A DNA stretch of 64,000 nucleotides from Streptomyces sp. CB03234 (GCF_001905885.1 NZ_LIYH01000005.1:824398-888397); one strand, 5' to 3'; positions 27,995 to 37,086 are shown, counted from the stretch's first letter. Numbers and translations are program-made. The notes: a model not told the origin generated them from the letters alone.

Positions 27995-28600
27995 ATGACC
28001 GACCCGGTGACGTTGGACGTCGAGGGCACGATCGGCGAGTTCGACGAGAAGCGAGCCGAGAACGCCGTACGGGAACTCCTCCTCGCGGTCGGTGAGGACC
28101 CTGACCGAGAGGGCCTGCGGGAGACGCCGGCGCGGGTGGCCCGGGCCTACAGGGAGATATTCGCGGGCCTGTGGCAGGAGCCCGAGGACGTCCTGACGAC
28201 GACGTTCGACCTGGGGCACGACGAGATGGTCCTGGTGAAGGACATCGAGGTGTTCAGCACCTGCGAGCACCACCTGGTGCCGTTCCGGGGCGTGGCCCAC
28301 GTCGGGTACATCCCCTCGACCACCGGCAAGATCACCGGCCTGTCGAAGCTGGCACGGCTCGTGGATGTCTACGCGCGCCGCCCGCAGGTGCAGGAACGGC
28401 TCACCACCCAGGTCGCCGACTCCCTGATGAAGATCCTGGAGCCGCGGGGCGTGATCGTGGTCATCGAGTGCGAGCACATGTGCATGTCGATGCGCGGCAT
28501 CCGCAAGCCCGGCGCGAAGACGATCACGTCGGCGGTGCGCGGACAGCTGAGGGACCCCGCGACCCGCGCGGAGGCGATGAGCCTCATCATGGCCGACTGA
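27995..28600 (+). CDS. folE: GTP cyclohydrolase I
   Basis: This encodes 201 residues from the ATG at 27995, just after ACGAGGCACAC. Type I features are VKDIEVFSTCEHHLVPFRGVAHVGYIP, with the zinc ligands in CEHH, and the later IECEHMCMSMRGIRKPG. The final part, TSAVRGQLRDP, is typical. It converts GTP to dihydroneopterin triphosphate, the first step of folate synthesis. The later steps folB, folK and folP lie 2.4-4.8 kb downstream on the other strand. Confidence 0.97.
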   Translation: MTDPVTLDVEGTIGEFDEKRAENAVRELLLAVGEDPDREGLRETPARVARAYREIFAGLWQEPEDVLTTTFDLGHDEMVLVKDIEVFSTCEHHLVPFRGVAHVGYIPSTTGKITGLSKLARLVDVYARRPQVQERLTTQVADSLMKILEPRGVIVVIECEHMCMSMRGIRKPGAKTITSAVRGQLRDPATRAEAMSLIMAD

Positions 28601-28727
28601 GCGGGCCGGACGGGCTGAGCGGGCCGGGCCGAGTGAGCGGGCCGGAGGGGTCAACTCCCTTTGGCCGCTTGTCTTTTATGCCGGACAGGCGGTGGACGCG
28701 GGTGTGTTCTGCCGCAAGACTCACGGC

Positions 28728-29738
28728 ATGACGATCACGAACGAGCAGTCGAAGGCCCTACCCGTTCGCAGCCTCGGTGGCCTCCAGGTGTCCGCTCTCG
28801 GTTTCGGCGCGATGGTGCTGTCGCCCGGGGTGTACGGAGAGATCGACGACGCACGTGCGGAGCGGGCGCTGCTCGCGGCGGTGGACGCCGGAGCGACGCT
28901 CATCGACACGTCGGACGGCTATGGCGCGGACGGCCACAACGAGCGGCTGATAGGCAGGGCGCTGGGCGCGCGGCGGGACGAGGTGGTCATCGCCACCAAG
29001 TTCGGTTTCCGGCTCCCCGAGGGCGTCGAGCCGCACCCCTTCCCGGTCGGGTACGCCTTCGGCGAGCTGGCCGTCAACGCGGACCCGAAGCATGTGCGCG
29101 GGTACGCCGAGGCCAGCCTGCGGGAGCTGGGCACCGACCGGATCGACCTGTACTACCCGCACTTCCCGGACCCCCAGGTGCCACTGGAGGACACCGTGGG
29201 CGCGGTCGCCGGCCTCATCGAAGCGGGCCTGGTCCGGCACCTGGGCCTCTCCAACGTCACCGCCGAGCAGCTGCGCGTCGCGCACGCCGTGCACCCCGTG
29301 GCGGCCGTCCAGACCGAATGGTCCATGTGGCGCCACGTCGACGAGGAGCTGCTGGCGGCGGCGCACGAGCTGGGCGTGGGCATCGTCGCCTGGTCGCCGT
29401 TGGGCGCCGGCTTCCTGACCGGCAAGGTCGACAAGGTGGAGGACGGCGACTTCCGGCAGCACATGCCCCGGTTCGACGCCGCGAACCACCAGGCCAACAA
29501 CGACCGCTTCGCCCCCGTGCGCGGGATCGCCGAGGAGCTCGGCATCACCCCGGCGCAGCTGGCCCTGGCCTGGCTGCTGCACCAGGACGAGCACGTCGTC
29601 CCCATCCCGGGCAGCCGCACCCCGGCCCACATCCAGGAGAACCTCGCCGCCGCGCATGTGCGGCTCTCCCCGGACGTCCGCGACCGCCTCTCGGCCGTCC
29701 TCGCCGAGACAGAGGTCTCGGGCGGCACGCTGCTGTAG
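28728..29738 (+). CDS. Aldo/keto reductase
   Basis: This encodes 336 residues from the ATG at 28728 (a GTG at 28692 is an in-frame alternative). The (beta/alpha)8 AKR features include LGFGAMVLSPGVYG, the catalytic region LIDTSDGYGADGHNERLIGRAL (Asp and Tyr), VIATKFGF (Lys) and the NADPH-binding end VVPIPGSRTPAHIQENL. It reduces carbonyl substrates with NADPH; the substrate is unknown. The closest groups are the general AKR11/13-type bacterial reductases. It sits inside the folate region without any evident role there. Confidence 0.92.
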   Translation: MTITNEQSKALPVRSLGGLQVSALGFGAMVLSPGVYGEIDDARAERALLAAVDAGATLIDTSDGYGADGHNERLIGRALGARRDEVVIATKFGFRLPEGVEPHPFPVGYAFGELAVNADPKHVRGYAEASLRELGTDRIDLYYPHFPDPQVPLEDTVGAVAGLIEAGLVRHLGLSNVTAEQLRVAHAVHPVAAVQTEWSMWRHVDEELLAAAHELGVGIVAWSPLGAGFLTGKVDKVEDGDFRQHMPRFDAANHQANNDRFAPVRGIAEELGITPAQLALAWLLHQDEHVVPIPGSRTPAHIQENLAAAHVRLSPDVRDRLSAVLAETEVSGGTLL

Positions 29739-29869
29739 TCCCGCCCGCCGCCCGGCCCGGGTACCCGTGCCCGGGCCGGCGCCGGGGCCGCTGGGCCGGG
29801 CGCGCTGGGTCGGGGGCCGCTCGGGCCGGGGCGCGGTCATGTCCTGGCCCGGCTCAGGCGAGGTCGCGG

Positions 29870-30346
29870 TTACGCGCGGGCCGTGGTTTCGTCGTCGTCC
29901 TCCGGGAGCTTGCAGACCCGCTCCAGGAAGATCGCCGCCGCGATCACGCCGATCCCCGCCAGCACCGAGAAGCCGGCGTAGATAGCCTGGTCGCGGCGGG
30001 CCGGGATGTCGAGAGAGCCGAGCAGGTAGACGCCCGTGCCGCCGTACATGCCGCTCACCAGCGCCGCGACCAGGGCGCTCGCCTGGCCGAACACGACCGC
30101 GCGGGCGGCCATCATCGGTTCCACGCCCTTGGCGTCGGGGCGGCGCTCGCGCTGGGCGCGCAGCCGGGAGCGCAGCGAGAGGGCCGTCGCGGTCAGGACG
30201 ACCGCGATGACCGCGAGGACGATCGGCGCGGCCAGCGGCACGCTCGGCAGGGTGCCGAACGACTCCCACAGCCGGGCGCCGCCCCACGAGAGGATGCCGG
30301 CGACGGCGAACAGTCCGGCCAGTACCTTGAGCCGCAGTTGTTTCAC
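29870..30346 (-). CDS. DUF3180 membrane protein at the end of the folate operon
   Basis: This encodes 158 residues from the GTG at 30346, 7 nt after GAAGGG; longer readings run through folK's tail. Four membrane helices can be placed, two at the N-terminus (VLAGLFAVAGILSWGGARLW; LAAPIVLAVIAVVLTATAL) and two after a basic loop (AVVFGQASALVAALVSGMYGG; AIYAGFSVLAGIGVIAAAIFL). DUF3180 genes follow folK in many actinobacteria, so the pairing is conserved, but no function is known. It starts 47 bp after the folK stop. Confidence 0.9.
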   Translation of the reverse strand: MKQLRLKVLAGLFAVAGILSWGGARLWESFGTLPSVPLAAPIVLAVIAVVLTATALSLRSRLRAQRERRPDAKGVEPMMAARAVVFGQASALVAALVSGMYGGTGVYLLGSLDIPARRDQAIYAGFSVLAGIGVIAAAIFLERVCKLPEDDDETTARA

Positions 30347-30393
30347 CGGGGGCCCTTCATCTTGTGTCGCCCGTGCTTGCCGATCACTCAACG

Positions 30394-30993
30394 CTACTCG
30401 GGCAGGCGCAGTTCCAGGTCCGCCCGCGGCAGGACCCCCTCGCGGCCGACGCCGCCGAGCAGCTCGGCGATCGCACCCACGCCCGGCAGCAGTGCCTCCG
30501 GCTCCACGTCGTGCCACGGCGCCAGGACGAAGGCCCGCTCATGGGCGCGGGGGTGCGGGAGGGTGAGGACGGGGTCGTCGGAGACGACGTCCGCGTACGC
30601 CACGATGTCGACGTCGATGGTGCGCGCGCCCCAGCGCTCGTCGCGCACGCGGTGGAACGCCTCCTCCACCGCGTGGGCCCGCTCCAGCAGGGACGCCGGC
30701 GGCAGCGTGGTCTTGAGGACGACGACCGCGTTGAGGTACGACGGCTGGGAGCCGGGGTCGACACCCCAGGGCTCCGTCTCGTACACCGGCGAGACCGCCT
30801 TGACCCGGACGCCGGGAGTGTCCTCCAGCGCGTCGATGGCGCCCTGGAGGGTCTCCAGGCGGTTGCCCAGGTTGGAGCCGAGGGAGATCACGGCCCGTTT
30901 GGGGTTGGACAGCGTGATGTCGGCGGCGTCGACCTGTTCCGTCACGGAGGCGGGCACCGGCTGTACCGTCGGGTCGCTCTTCGTCCTGTTCAT
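30394..30993 (-). CDS. folK: 2-amino-4-hydroxy-6-hydroxymethyldihydropteridine diphosphokinase
   Basis: This encodes 199 residues from the ATG at 30993, which overlaps the folB stop (ATGA). The HPPK core begins at about residue 34 with VISLGSNLGNRLETLQ, followed by the family pattern Y-E-T-E-P-W-G and DERWGARTIDVDIVAY (magnesium-binding aspartates), and LPHPRAHERAFVL. The first ~30 residues are an extra hydrophilic head. The enzyme transfers pyrophosphate from ATP to the pterin before condensation by FolP. It is coupled to folB. Confidence 0.95.
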   Translation of the reverse strand: MNRTKSDPTVQPVPASVTEQVDAADITLSNPKRAVISLGSNLGNRLETLQGAIDALEDTPGVRVKAVSPVYETEPWGVDPGSQPSYLNAVVVLKTTLPPASLLERAHAVEEAFHRVRDERWGARTIDVDIVAYADVVSDDPVLTLPHPRAHERAFVLAPWHDVEPEALLPGVGAIAELLGGVGREGVLPRADLELRLPE

Positions 30994-31349
30994 GCGCGGC
31001 TCCGGGTGATGGTGATGGTCACGTCGTCGAAGGGCACGGTGATCGGGGCGTCCGGCTTGTGGACCACCACCTCCACCTCCTGGACGCCGTCGTGCTTGAG
31101 GCACTGCTGGGCGATGCGCTCGGCGAGCGTCTCGATCAGGTCGACCGGCTCCCCCTGCACCACGTCCACGACCTCTTCCGCCACAACGCCGTAGTGCACG
31201 GTCTTCGCCAGGTCGTCGTCGGCCGCCGCGGGCCGGGTGTCGAGGCCGAGCACCAGGTCCACGATGAACGTCTGGCCTTCCTCGCGCTCCCGGGGGAAGA
31301 CGCCATGGTGCCCGCGGGCCTTGAGGCCGCGCAGCGCGACACGATCCAC
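30990..31349 (-). CDS. folB: Dihydroneopterin aldolase
   Basis: This encodes 119 residues from the GTG at 31349, 8 nt after AGGAG. It begins MDRVALRGLKARGHHGVFPRERE, containing the GxHGV motif, and has the catalytic region around TLAERIAQQCL and the end VHKPDAPITVPFDDVTITITR. It cleaves dihydroneopterin to the hydroxymethyl pterin used by FolK. The length is exactly typical. The gap to the upstream NTF2-like gene is 133 bp. Confidence 0.95.
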   Translation of the reverse strand: MDRVALRGLKARGHHGVFPREREEGQTFIVDLVLGLDTRPAAADDDLAKTVHYGVVAEEVVDVVQGEPVDLIETLAERIAQQCLKHDGVQEVEVVVHKPDAPITVPFDDVTITITRSRA

Positions 31350-31482
31350 GCGAATCACTCCTGCTGTCGTTGGTCTGGCGGGCACGCGGCCGGGTGCGGT
31401 CGGCGCGATGCCACCAGTCGAATCTACCTGCGAGCACTGACAGGACCTGCCCACGGTCTCCTCATGCCGCTCGCCTACCCAC

Positions 31483-31947
31483 TCAGGAGGGGTTCTCGTC
31501 GGCCTCTTCCTCGCCGGTTTCGGCCAGAACGGGTGAACCGTGGTGCGACCAGATCCGCCACCCGTCCGGTGTGCGGCGGAACACATTCGTCGCGACGACC
31601 AGCTGCCCGACCAGCGGCCCGAGGTCGGCGCCGTCCTCGGCGGGGCCGCCGCTGAGGATGTTCTCCGTGCAGGTCACCAGGGCCGTGTCGGCGGCCAGGG
31701 ACACCTTCACATCGGTCAGGAAGAACTGGATGTAGTCGGTGTTCGCCATGATCAGCGCGTACGAGCGGAGTACCTCGCCACGCCCGGAGAGCACCGGCCA
31801 GCCGGGGTGGACGCAGGAGATCTCGCCCCGCGACTCGTCCAGCCAGAGGTCGGAGATCTCCTCGAAATCGCCGCGCTCCATCGCCTCGTAGAAGGCGGTG
31901 TTGGCGAGCTCGACCGCCTCGATGTCGGCGCGTGCCGCGTCGTTCAC
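31483..31947 (-). CDS. NTF2-like/SnoaL-fold protein in the folate operon
   Basis: This encodes 154 residues from the GTG at 31947, 5 nt after GAGGGAG; its start overlaps the folP stop (GTGA). The fold signature is visible: EAVELANTAFYEAMERGDFEEISDLW at the N-terminus, CVHPGWPVLSGRGEVLRSY, then beta strands ALVTCTENIL and GQLVVATNVFRRTPDGWRIWSHHGSPV. Members include a variety of isomerases and unknown proteins. Its coupled position between folP and folB suggests a link to pteridine metabolism, yet no such activity is established to my knowledge. Confidence 0.85.
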   Translation of the reverse strand: MNDAARADIEAVELANTAFYEAMERGDFEEISDLWLDESRGEISCVHPGWPVLSGRGEVLRSYALIMANTDYIQFFLTDVKVSLAADTALVTCTENILSGGPAEDGADLGPLVGQLVVATNVFRRTPDGWRIWSHHGSPVLAETGEEEADENPS

Positions 31948-32804
31948 CGGGCTCCCTCGACGGCGCGGGCCACCCGCACCGCGTCCGCCGTCGCGCGCAC
32001 CTCGTGGACGCGTACCGCCCAGGCGCCCTCGTGGGCCGCGATCGCCGAGACCGCCGCGGTGGCGGCGTCCCGCTCCCGCGCGGGCGGCGGGGCGGCGCCC
32101 TCCCCGGCAAGGACGTGGCCGAGGAACCTCTTGCGGGAGGCGGCGACCAGCAGCGGGCGGCCGAGCGCCCGCAGGTCGGCCAGGTGTGCCACCAGGGCCA
32201 GGTCGTGCGGGGCCATCTTGGCGAAGCCCAGGCCCGGGTCGATGACGATCCGCTCCGGGTCGATGCCGCCCTCGACGACCGCCTCCATGCGCGTGCGGAG
32301 CTCGGCGACGACTTCGGCGACGACGTCGTCGTACACGGCCAGGCTGTTCATGTCCTTGCTGAAGCCGCGCCAGTGCATGACCACGAACGGCACCTCGGCG
32401 GCGGCGACGGAGGGGACCATGTCGGGGTCGGCGAGGCCGCCGCTCACGTCGTTGACCAGGACCGCGCCGGCCTCGACCGCACGGCGGGCCACCGAGGCGC
32501 GCATGGTGTCGACCGAGACGGTGACCCCTTCGGCCGACAGGCCGCGTACGACGGGGACGACCCGGCGCAGCTCCTCCTCCTCGTCCACCCGGGTGGCGCC
32601 GGGGCGGGTCGACTCGCCGCCGACGTCCACCAGGTCCGCGCCCTGGGCGACCAGCTCCAGGCCGTGCTTGATGGCGGCCGTGGTGTCGAACCAGCGGCCG
32701 CCGTCGGAGAAGGAGTCGGGCGTCACATTGACGACGCCCATGACCGCGCAGCGGTCGAACGTGGGCAGGCCCCGGGCCGTGCCCCGTCCGCGCAAGGTAC
32801 TCAT
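31944..32804 (-). CDS. folP: Dihydropteroate synthase
   Basis: This 286-residue protein has the DHPS motifs MGVVNVTPDSFSDGG, GADLVDVGGESTRPGA, VSVDTMRASVA, VNDVSGG, IDPGLGFAK and ASRKRFLG. It condenses the pterin pyrophosphate with p-aminobenzoate and is the sulfonamide target. It is the first gene of the run folP-NTF2-folB-folK-DUF3180 on the minus strand. The ATG at 32804 has no close upstream neighbour on that strand, since the MprF-like gene ends 36 bp away. Confidence 0.96.
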   Translation of the reverse strand: MSTLRGRGTARGLPTFDRCAVMGVVNVTPDSFSDGGRWFDTTAAIKHGLELVAQGADLVDVGGESTRPGATRVDEEEELRRVVPVVRGLSAEGVTVSVDTMRASVARRAVEAGAVLVNDVSGGLADPDMVPSVAAAEVPFVVMHWRGFSKDMNSLAVYDDVVAEVVAELRTRMEAVVEGGIDPERIVIDPGLGFAKMAPHDLALVAHLADLRALGRPLLVAASRKRFLGHVLAGEGAAPPPARERDAATAAVSAIAAHEGAWAVRVHEVRATADAVRVARAVEGAR

Positions 32805-32840
32805 GCGTCCAGCCTAGGGGGTCCGGATCCGGCCGTCGGC

Positions 32841-34673
32841 TCAGGCGGCGCGGACCTCGTGCTCGCCGCGGGCGGGGGTGATGTGGGCGCACGGGCGGCC
32901 GGTGGTGGCCGCGGCGCGGCGGCGGAACGGGCGGGGCAGCTCCACGTTCACGAAGCCCTCCGCCTGCATCGCGGCGAAACCGATGCGCGGCAGGTCACGG
33001 GCGTTGCGGTAGACGACGAAGCGGGGCTCCCAGCGGGGCTGGAACTTGGCGTTGAACTTGTACAGCGACTCGATCTGGAACCAGCGGGAGAGGAACACCA
33101 GCAGGCCGCGCCAGACCCTGAGGACCGGGCCGGCGCCCAGCTTCTCGCCGCGTGCCAGGGCGGAGCGGAACATCGCGAAGTTCAGCGAGACCCGCTCGAT
33201 GCCCAGCTTGGGGGAGGCCTGGAGGGCGGCGACGATGAGAAGTTCGTTCATGCCCGGGTCGGCGGAGCGGTCGCGGCGCATCAGCTCCAGCGACATCCCG
33301 TCCGTCCCCCACGGCACGAAGTGGATGATCGCCTTCAGGTCGCCGTACGGGGAATCCGGGTCCTCCTTGTGGGCGGTGGCGATGACCGCGTCACCGTCCG
33401 CCGGGTCGCCGATCCGGCCCAGCGCCATGGAGAAGCCCCGCTCGGTGTCGGTGCCCCGCCAGTCGGCCGCGGCCCGCCGGATCCGCTCCAGCTCGCCGTC
33501 CGAGAGGTCACGGGCGCGCCGGACGCGGGTCGTGTACCCATTGCGCTCGATGCGCTTGACCATCTGGCGCACGTTGCGCATGGCGCGCCCGGTCAGGGAG
33601 AAATCCGCGACGTCCACCACCGCCTCGTCGCCCAGCTCCAGCGCGTCCAGGCCGGTCTCGCGGGTCCAGACCTCACCGCCGGTCTCGGAGCAGCCCATGA
33701 CGGCGGGCGTCCAGGAGTGGGCCTTGGCCTCGTCCATGAACCGCTCGATGGCGCCGGGCCAGGCCTCGACGTCACCGATCGGGTCGCCGCTGGCGAGCAT
33801 CACACCGGAGACGACGCGGTAGCAGATGGCGGCCTTGCCGCTGGGGGAGAAGACGACGCCCTTGTCGCGGCGGAGCGCGAAGTGGCCGAGCGAGTCCCGG
33901 CCGCCGTGCTTGTCCAGCAGGGCGCGCAGCCGGGTCTCGTCGTCCTCGGTGAGCCGGGCGACCGGGTGCTCGGGGCGGAAGGCGAGGTAGATGGTGGTGA
34001 TGGCGGTCAGGAGGCCGAGGGCGCCGAGCGAGTAGCCGACGGTCCAGTCGACGCCGCCGCGGTACCCGACCGGGCCCTCGATGCCGAACAGGCCGTACAG
34101 GACGTGCTCCAGGCGGTCGCTCAGGCCGGGGCTGCCGACGACCCTCCCGGGGTGGGCGCTGACGATGACCAGGCCGAGCGCGATGGAACCGGCGCCCATG
34201 AGGACGAAGTTGGCGAGCGCCTTCCAGCGGCTGCGCGGGTCGGGCAGGGCCGCGAACTCACCGCGGTGGCGCAGCAGCAGCGCCAGGAGCAGCAGCGAGA
34301 AGAGCACCCCGATGACGGAGTGGCGGTAGACGAACTGCGCCACGGCGCCGGCCGGCAGCAGGACCACCGCGGCACGCCAGGCGCGGCGCTTGTGGCGCTT
34401 GAGCCCGTGGGCGAGGAGGAGCAGCAGGACGCCGACGCTGAGGGAGAGCGCCGCGGACAGCGGCCCCAGGGTGCCGGGCAGCACCTCGGCGACGGCGTGC
34501 ATCCGGCTGGCGCGGAAGCGCGGGAACACCCCGGCGGCGATGTCGATCAGACCGATGATCGTGCACGCCGTACCGACCAGGGAGGGCACCTTCTCGGCGC
34601 GTGGCCCGTGCAGGACACGGCGTATCCGACTCGGAACCGATCCTGACTTATCCCCATCTACCGTGACAGACAT
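32841..34673 (-). CDS. MprF-like membrane protein with DUF2156 aminoacyl-phospholipid synthase domain
   Basis: This encodes 610 residues from the ATG at 34673 (GGGAAG upstream); the open frame runs further upstream but only by chance. About seven membrane helices occupy residues 30-260. The C-terminal cytosolic half is the DUF2156/GNAT-like fold of phosphatidylglycerol lysyltransferases (GKAAICYRVVSGVMLASGDPIG, GDEAVVDVADFSLTGRAMRNVRQMV, MSLELMRRDRSADPGMNELLI). Such proteins use aminoacyl-tRNA to add Lys or Ala to phosphatidylglycerol, lowering surface charge and giving resistance to cationic peptides. No lysyl-tRNA synthetase domain is fused, unlike mycobacterial LysX. It is divergent from a hydrolase gene, 153 bp apart. 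Confidence 0.87.
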   Translation of the reverse strand: MSVTVDGDKSGSVPSRIRRVLHGPRAEKVPSLVGTACTIIGLIDIAAGVFPRFRASRMHAVAEVLPGTLGPLSAALSLSVGVLLLLLAHGLKRHKRRAWRAAVVLLPAGAVAQFVYRHSVIGVLFSLLLLALLLRHRGEFAALPDPRSRWKALANFVLMGAGSIALGLVIVSAHPGRVVGSPGLSDRLEHVLYGLFGIEGPVGYRGGVDWTVGYSLGALGLLTAITTIYLAFRPEHPVARLTEDDETRLRALLDKHGGRDSLGHFALRRDKGVVFSPSGKAAICYRVVSGVMLASGDPIGDVEAWPGAIERFMDEAKAHSWTPAVMGCSETGGEVWTRETGLDALELGDEAVVDVADFSLTGRAMRNVRQMVKRIERNGYTTRVRRARDLSDGELERIRRAAADWRGTDTERGFSMALGRIGDPADGDAVIATAHKEDPDSPYGDLKAIIHFVPWGTDGMSLELMRRDRSADPGMNELLIVAALQASPKLGIERVSLNFAMFRSALARGEKLGAGPVLRVWRGLLVFLSRWFQIESLYKFNAKFQPRWEPRFVVYRNARDLPRIGFAAMQAEGFVNVELPRPFRRRAAATTGRPCAHITPARGEHEVRAA

Positions 34674-34826
34674 CGCTTCCCAAGGCTCCGCAAAGATTCG
34701 TTGTGTCCCTTCGGCCGGAACTGATTCCGTCCGGCCCGGACGATTCGCGCTCTCTAGGACGGGGCTTGTGGGGGGCGGGTTCACTCCCTTCCCGGAAAAT
34801 CTCGACGAAGAAGGCTTGAACGACTC

Positions 34827-35939
34827 ATGGGTCTCACCAGCAACAAAGTTCTGGCGCTGGCCGCCCTCCTGGCCGTGCTGCTGTTCGCCGTCACCGTCTG
34901 GTGGTGGCCCCGGCTGGCGCGCGGCGGCTGGCGGCCGGTGCTCGGCAGGATCGGCCTGCTGCTGGCGACCCAGGTGGCGCTGTTCGCCTCCGTCGGACTC
35001 GCGGCCAACAACTACTTCCTCTTCTACGGCTCCTGGGCCGATCTCTTCGGGCAGGAACAGGAGCTGGGTGTGGTCGTCGACCACTCGGCGGGGAGCAAGG
35101 ACATCAAGGTCGTCGGCAAGCAGAAGATCGAGGGGGTGCCCGGCGGTCGCCCGGCGGTCGGCGGACAGGTCCAGAAGGTCGTCGTCGCCGGGGAGACGTC
35201 GAAGATCGACAGCCCGGCGTACGTCTATCTGCCGCCGGAGTACTTTCAGCCGGCGTACGCGAAGAAGACCTTCCCCGCCGCCGTCGTGCTGACCGGCTAC
35301 CCGGGCACCGCCGAGAACCTGCTGAAGGGGCTGAAGTACCCGCGTACGGCCTATGAGCAGGCCAAGGAGAAGAAGATGCAGCCGATGATCCTGGTGATGA
35401 TGCGGCCGACCGTGGCCCCGCCGCGCGACACGGAGTGCGTCGACATCCCGGGCGGCCCGCAGACGGAGACCTTCTTCGCCAAGGACCTGCCCAAGGCGGT
35501 CTCCGAGACGTACCGCGTCGGCACCGCACCCCGGAACTGGGGCTTCATCGGCAACTCGACCGGCGGTTACTGCGCGCTGAAGATCGCGATGCACCACCCG
35601 GAGCAGTACGCCGCCGGCGCGGGCCTGTCCGCGTACTACAAGGCCGCCGAGGACATGACGACCGGCGACCTCTTCCACGGTGACCAGCGCCTGCGCAACC
35701 GGGCCAACCTGCTGTGGAGCCTGGACAACCTGCCGCAGGGCCAGTCGTCGTTCCTCGTCACCACCTCCCGCAAGGGTGAGGGGAACCTCAAGGGAACCCT
35801 CTCCTTCATCAAGAAGGTGAAGTCGCCCGCGCGCGTCTCGTCGATCACCCTCGACAGCGGCGGGCACAACTTCAACACCTGGAACCGGGAGATCCCGCCG
35901 GCGCTGGTGTGGATGAGCGGCCGGCTCAGCGCGGCCTGA
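34827..35939 (+). CDS. Esterase-D-fold alpha/beta hydrolase with N-terminal membrane anchor
   Basis: This encodes 370 residues. Two hydrophobic helices lie at the N-terminus (VLALAALLAVLLFAVTVWWW; IGLLLATQVALFASVGLAA), then an exposed domain. The hydrolase part shows SPAYVYLPPEYFQ, FPAAVVLTGYPG, nucleophile elbow GNSTGG and a late HNFNTW with the probable catalytic His. This is the PF00756 family, which includes antigen-85-type acyltransferases and simple esterases. It is divergent from the MprF-like gene; hydrolases that remove amino acids from lysyl- or alanyl-phosphatidylglycerol are known in other bacteria, so such a role is a reasonable guess only. Confidence 0.83.
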   Translation: MGLTSNKVLALAALLAVLLFAVTVWWWPRLARGGWRPVLGRIGLLLATQVALFASVGLAANNYFLFYGSWADLFGQEQELGVVVDHSAGSKDIKVVGKQKIEGVPGGRPAVGGQVQKVVVAGETSKIDSPAYVYLPPEYFQPAYAKKTFPAAVVLTGYPGTAENLLKGLKYPRTAYEQAKEKKMQPMILVMMRPTVAPPRDTECVDIPGGPQTETFFAKDLPKAVSETYRVGTAPRNWGFIGNSTGGYCALKIAMHHPEQYAAGAGLSAYYKAAEDMTTGDLFHGDQRLRNRANLLWSLDNLPQGQSSFLVTTSRKGEGNLKGTLSFIKKVKSPARVSSITLDSGGHNFNTWNREIPPALVWMSGRLSAA

Positions 35940-35943
35940 TGAC

Positions 35944-37086
35944 TCAGCCGACCGTCTGGACGTCCACTTCGGTACGGGCGATGTCCCGCGTGTCCGCGTC
36001 GATCGAGCGGCGCAGCGCCTCGTGCAGCCGGGCCGGGGTCAGCACGCCGAGGAAACGTCCCCTCTCACCGCGGTCGATGACGGCGATCCAGCCCGCGTCG
36101 TGCTGGAGCATGGTCGCGAAGGCCTGCTTCAGCGTGGCGCCGACCGGAAGCCACGCCTCCATGCGGCGGGCGTGGTCGCCCACGGTCCCGGTGGAGCGGG
36201 CGGCCTGCTCGGCGGAGATCCAGCCGTGCAGGTTGTCGTCGCGGTCCAGGACGACGGCCCAGCGCGAGCCGAGCTCGCGGGGCAGCGCGTCGTCCAGGTG
36301 GACGACCGGCGGCTGTTCGAGGTCGCTCTCCTCGATGGGCGTGACGGACAGCCGCTTGAGGCCGCGGTCCGCGCCGACGAAGTCGGCGACGTACGGGGTG
36401 GCGGGCGCGCCCAGCACGGTGGCCGGCGCGTCGAACTGCTCGATCCTGCCCTGCCCGTAGACGGCGATGCGGTCGCCGAGCCGGACGGCCTCCTCGATGT
36501 CGTGGGTGACGAACAGGACCGTCTTGCGCACCTCCGACTGGAGCTTGAGGAACTCGCTCTGCAGGTGCTCGCGTACGACCGGGTCGACCGCGCCGAACGG
36601 CTCGTCCATCAGCAGGACGGGCGGGTCGGCGGCCAGGGCGCGGGCGACGCCGACGCGCTGGCGCTGGCCGCCGGAGAGCTGCTCGGGGTAGCGGTCGCCG
36701 TGGACGGACGGGTCGAGGCCGACGAGGTCGAGGAGTTCGGCGGCACGGGCGCGGGCCGTGGCACGTTTGACGCCGAGCAGGTGGGGGACGGTCGCGGTGT
36801 TCTCCAGGACCGTCTTGTGAGGGAAGAGACCGACCTGCTGGATGACATAGCCGATCCGGCGGCGCAGCTGGACGGGGTCGGCGTCCGCGATGTCCTGGCC
36901 GTCGACGAATATCCGGCCCTCGGTCGGCTCGATCAGCCGGTTGACCATCTTCATCGTGGTGGTCTTGCCGCAGCCGGACGGCCCGACAAGTGTGACCAGT
37001 TCGCCCTCGGCCACCTCGAACGACAGGTCGTCGACGGCGGTCGTGCCGTCCGCGTACCGCTTGGTGACGCGCTCGAATCGGATCAT
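35944..37086 (-). CDS. Glycine betaine/choline ABC transporter ATP-binding protein with CBS domains
   Basis: This encodes 380 residues from the ATG at 37086, closely preceded by GGGAG; an ATG at 37095 is possible. Nucleotide-binding motifs are GPSGCGKTTTMKMVNRL, LSGGQRQRVGVARAL and LLMDEPFGAVDP, with VTHDIEEA as H-loop. Residues from ~260 form a tandem CBS pair (ARRMEAWLPVGATLKQAFATMLQHDAGWIAVIDRGERGRFLGVLTPARL). This is the OpuA/OpuC/ProV layout, where CBS domains sense ionic strength and gate the importer. The permeases and binding protein are on the opposite strand just beyond 37249, giving a divergent transporter locus. Confidence 0.93.
   Translation of the reverse strand: MIRFERVTKRYADGTTAVDDLSFEVAEGELVTLVGPSGCGKTTTMKMVNRLIEPTEGRIFVDGQDIADADPVQLRRRIGYVIQQVGLFPHKTVLENTATVPHLLGVKRATARARAAELLDLVGLDPSVHGDRYPEQLSGGQRQRVGVARALAADPPVLLMDEPFGAVDPVVREHLQSEFLKLQSEVRKTVLFVTHDIEEAVRLGDRIAVYGQGRIEQFDAPATVLGAPATPYVADFVGADRGLKRLSVTPIEESDLEQPPVVHLDDALPRELGSRWAVVLDRDDNLHGWISAEQAARSTGTVGDHARRMEAWLPVGATLKQAFATMLQHDAGWIAVIDRGERGRFLGVLTPARLHEALRRSIDADTRDIARTEVDVQTVG

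Noticed and set aside
34674..35867. Upstream extension of the MprF-like frame through the hydrolase gene
   Set aside because: The conserved start region begins at 34673 with a ribosome site, and the extension is antisense to a convincing hydrolase gene.
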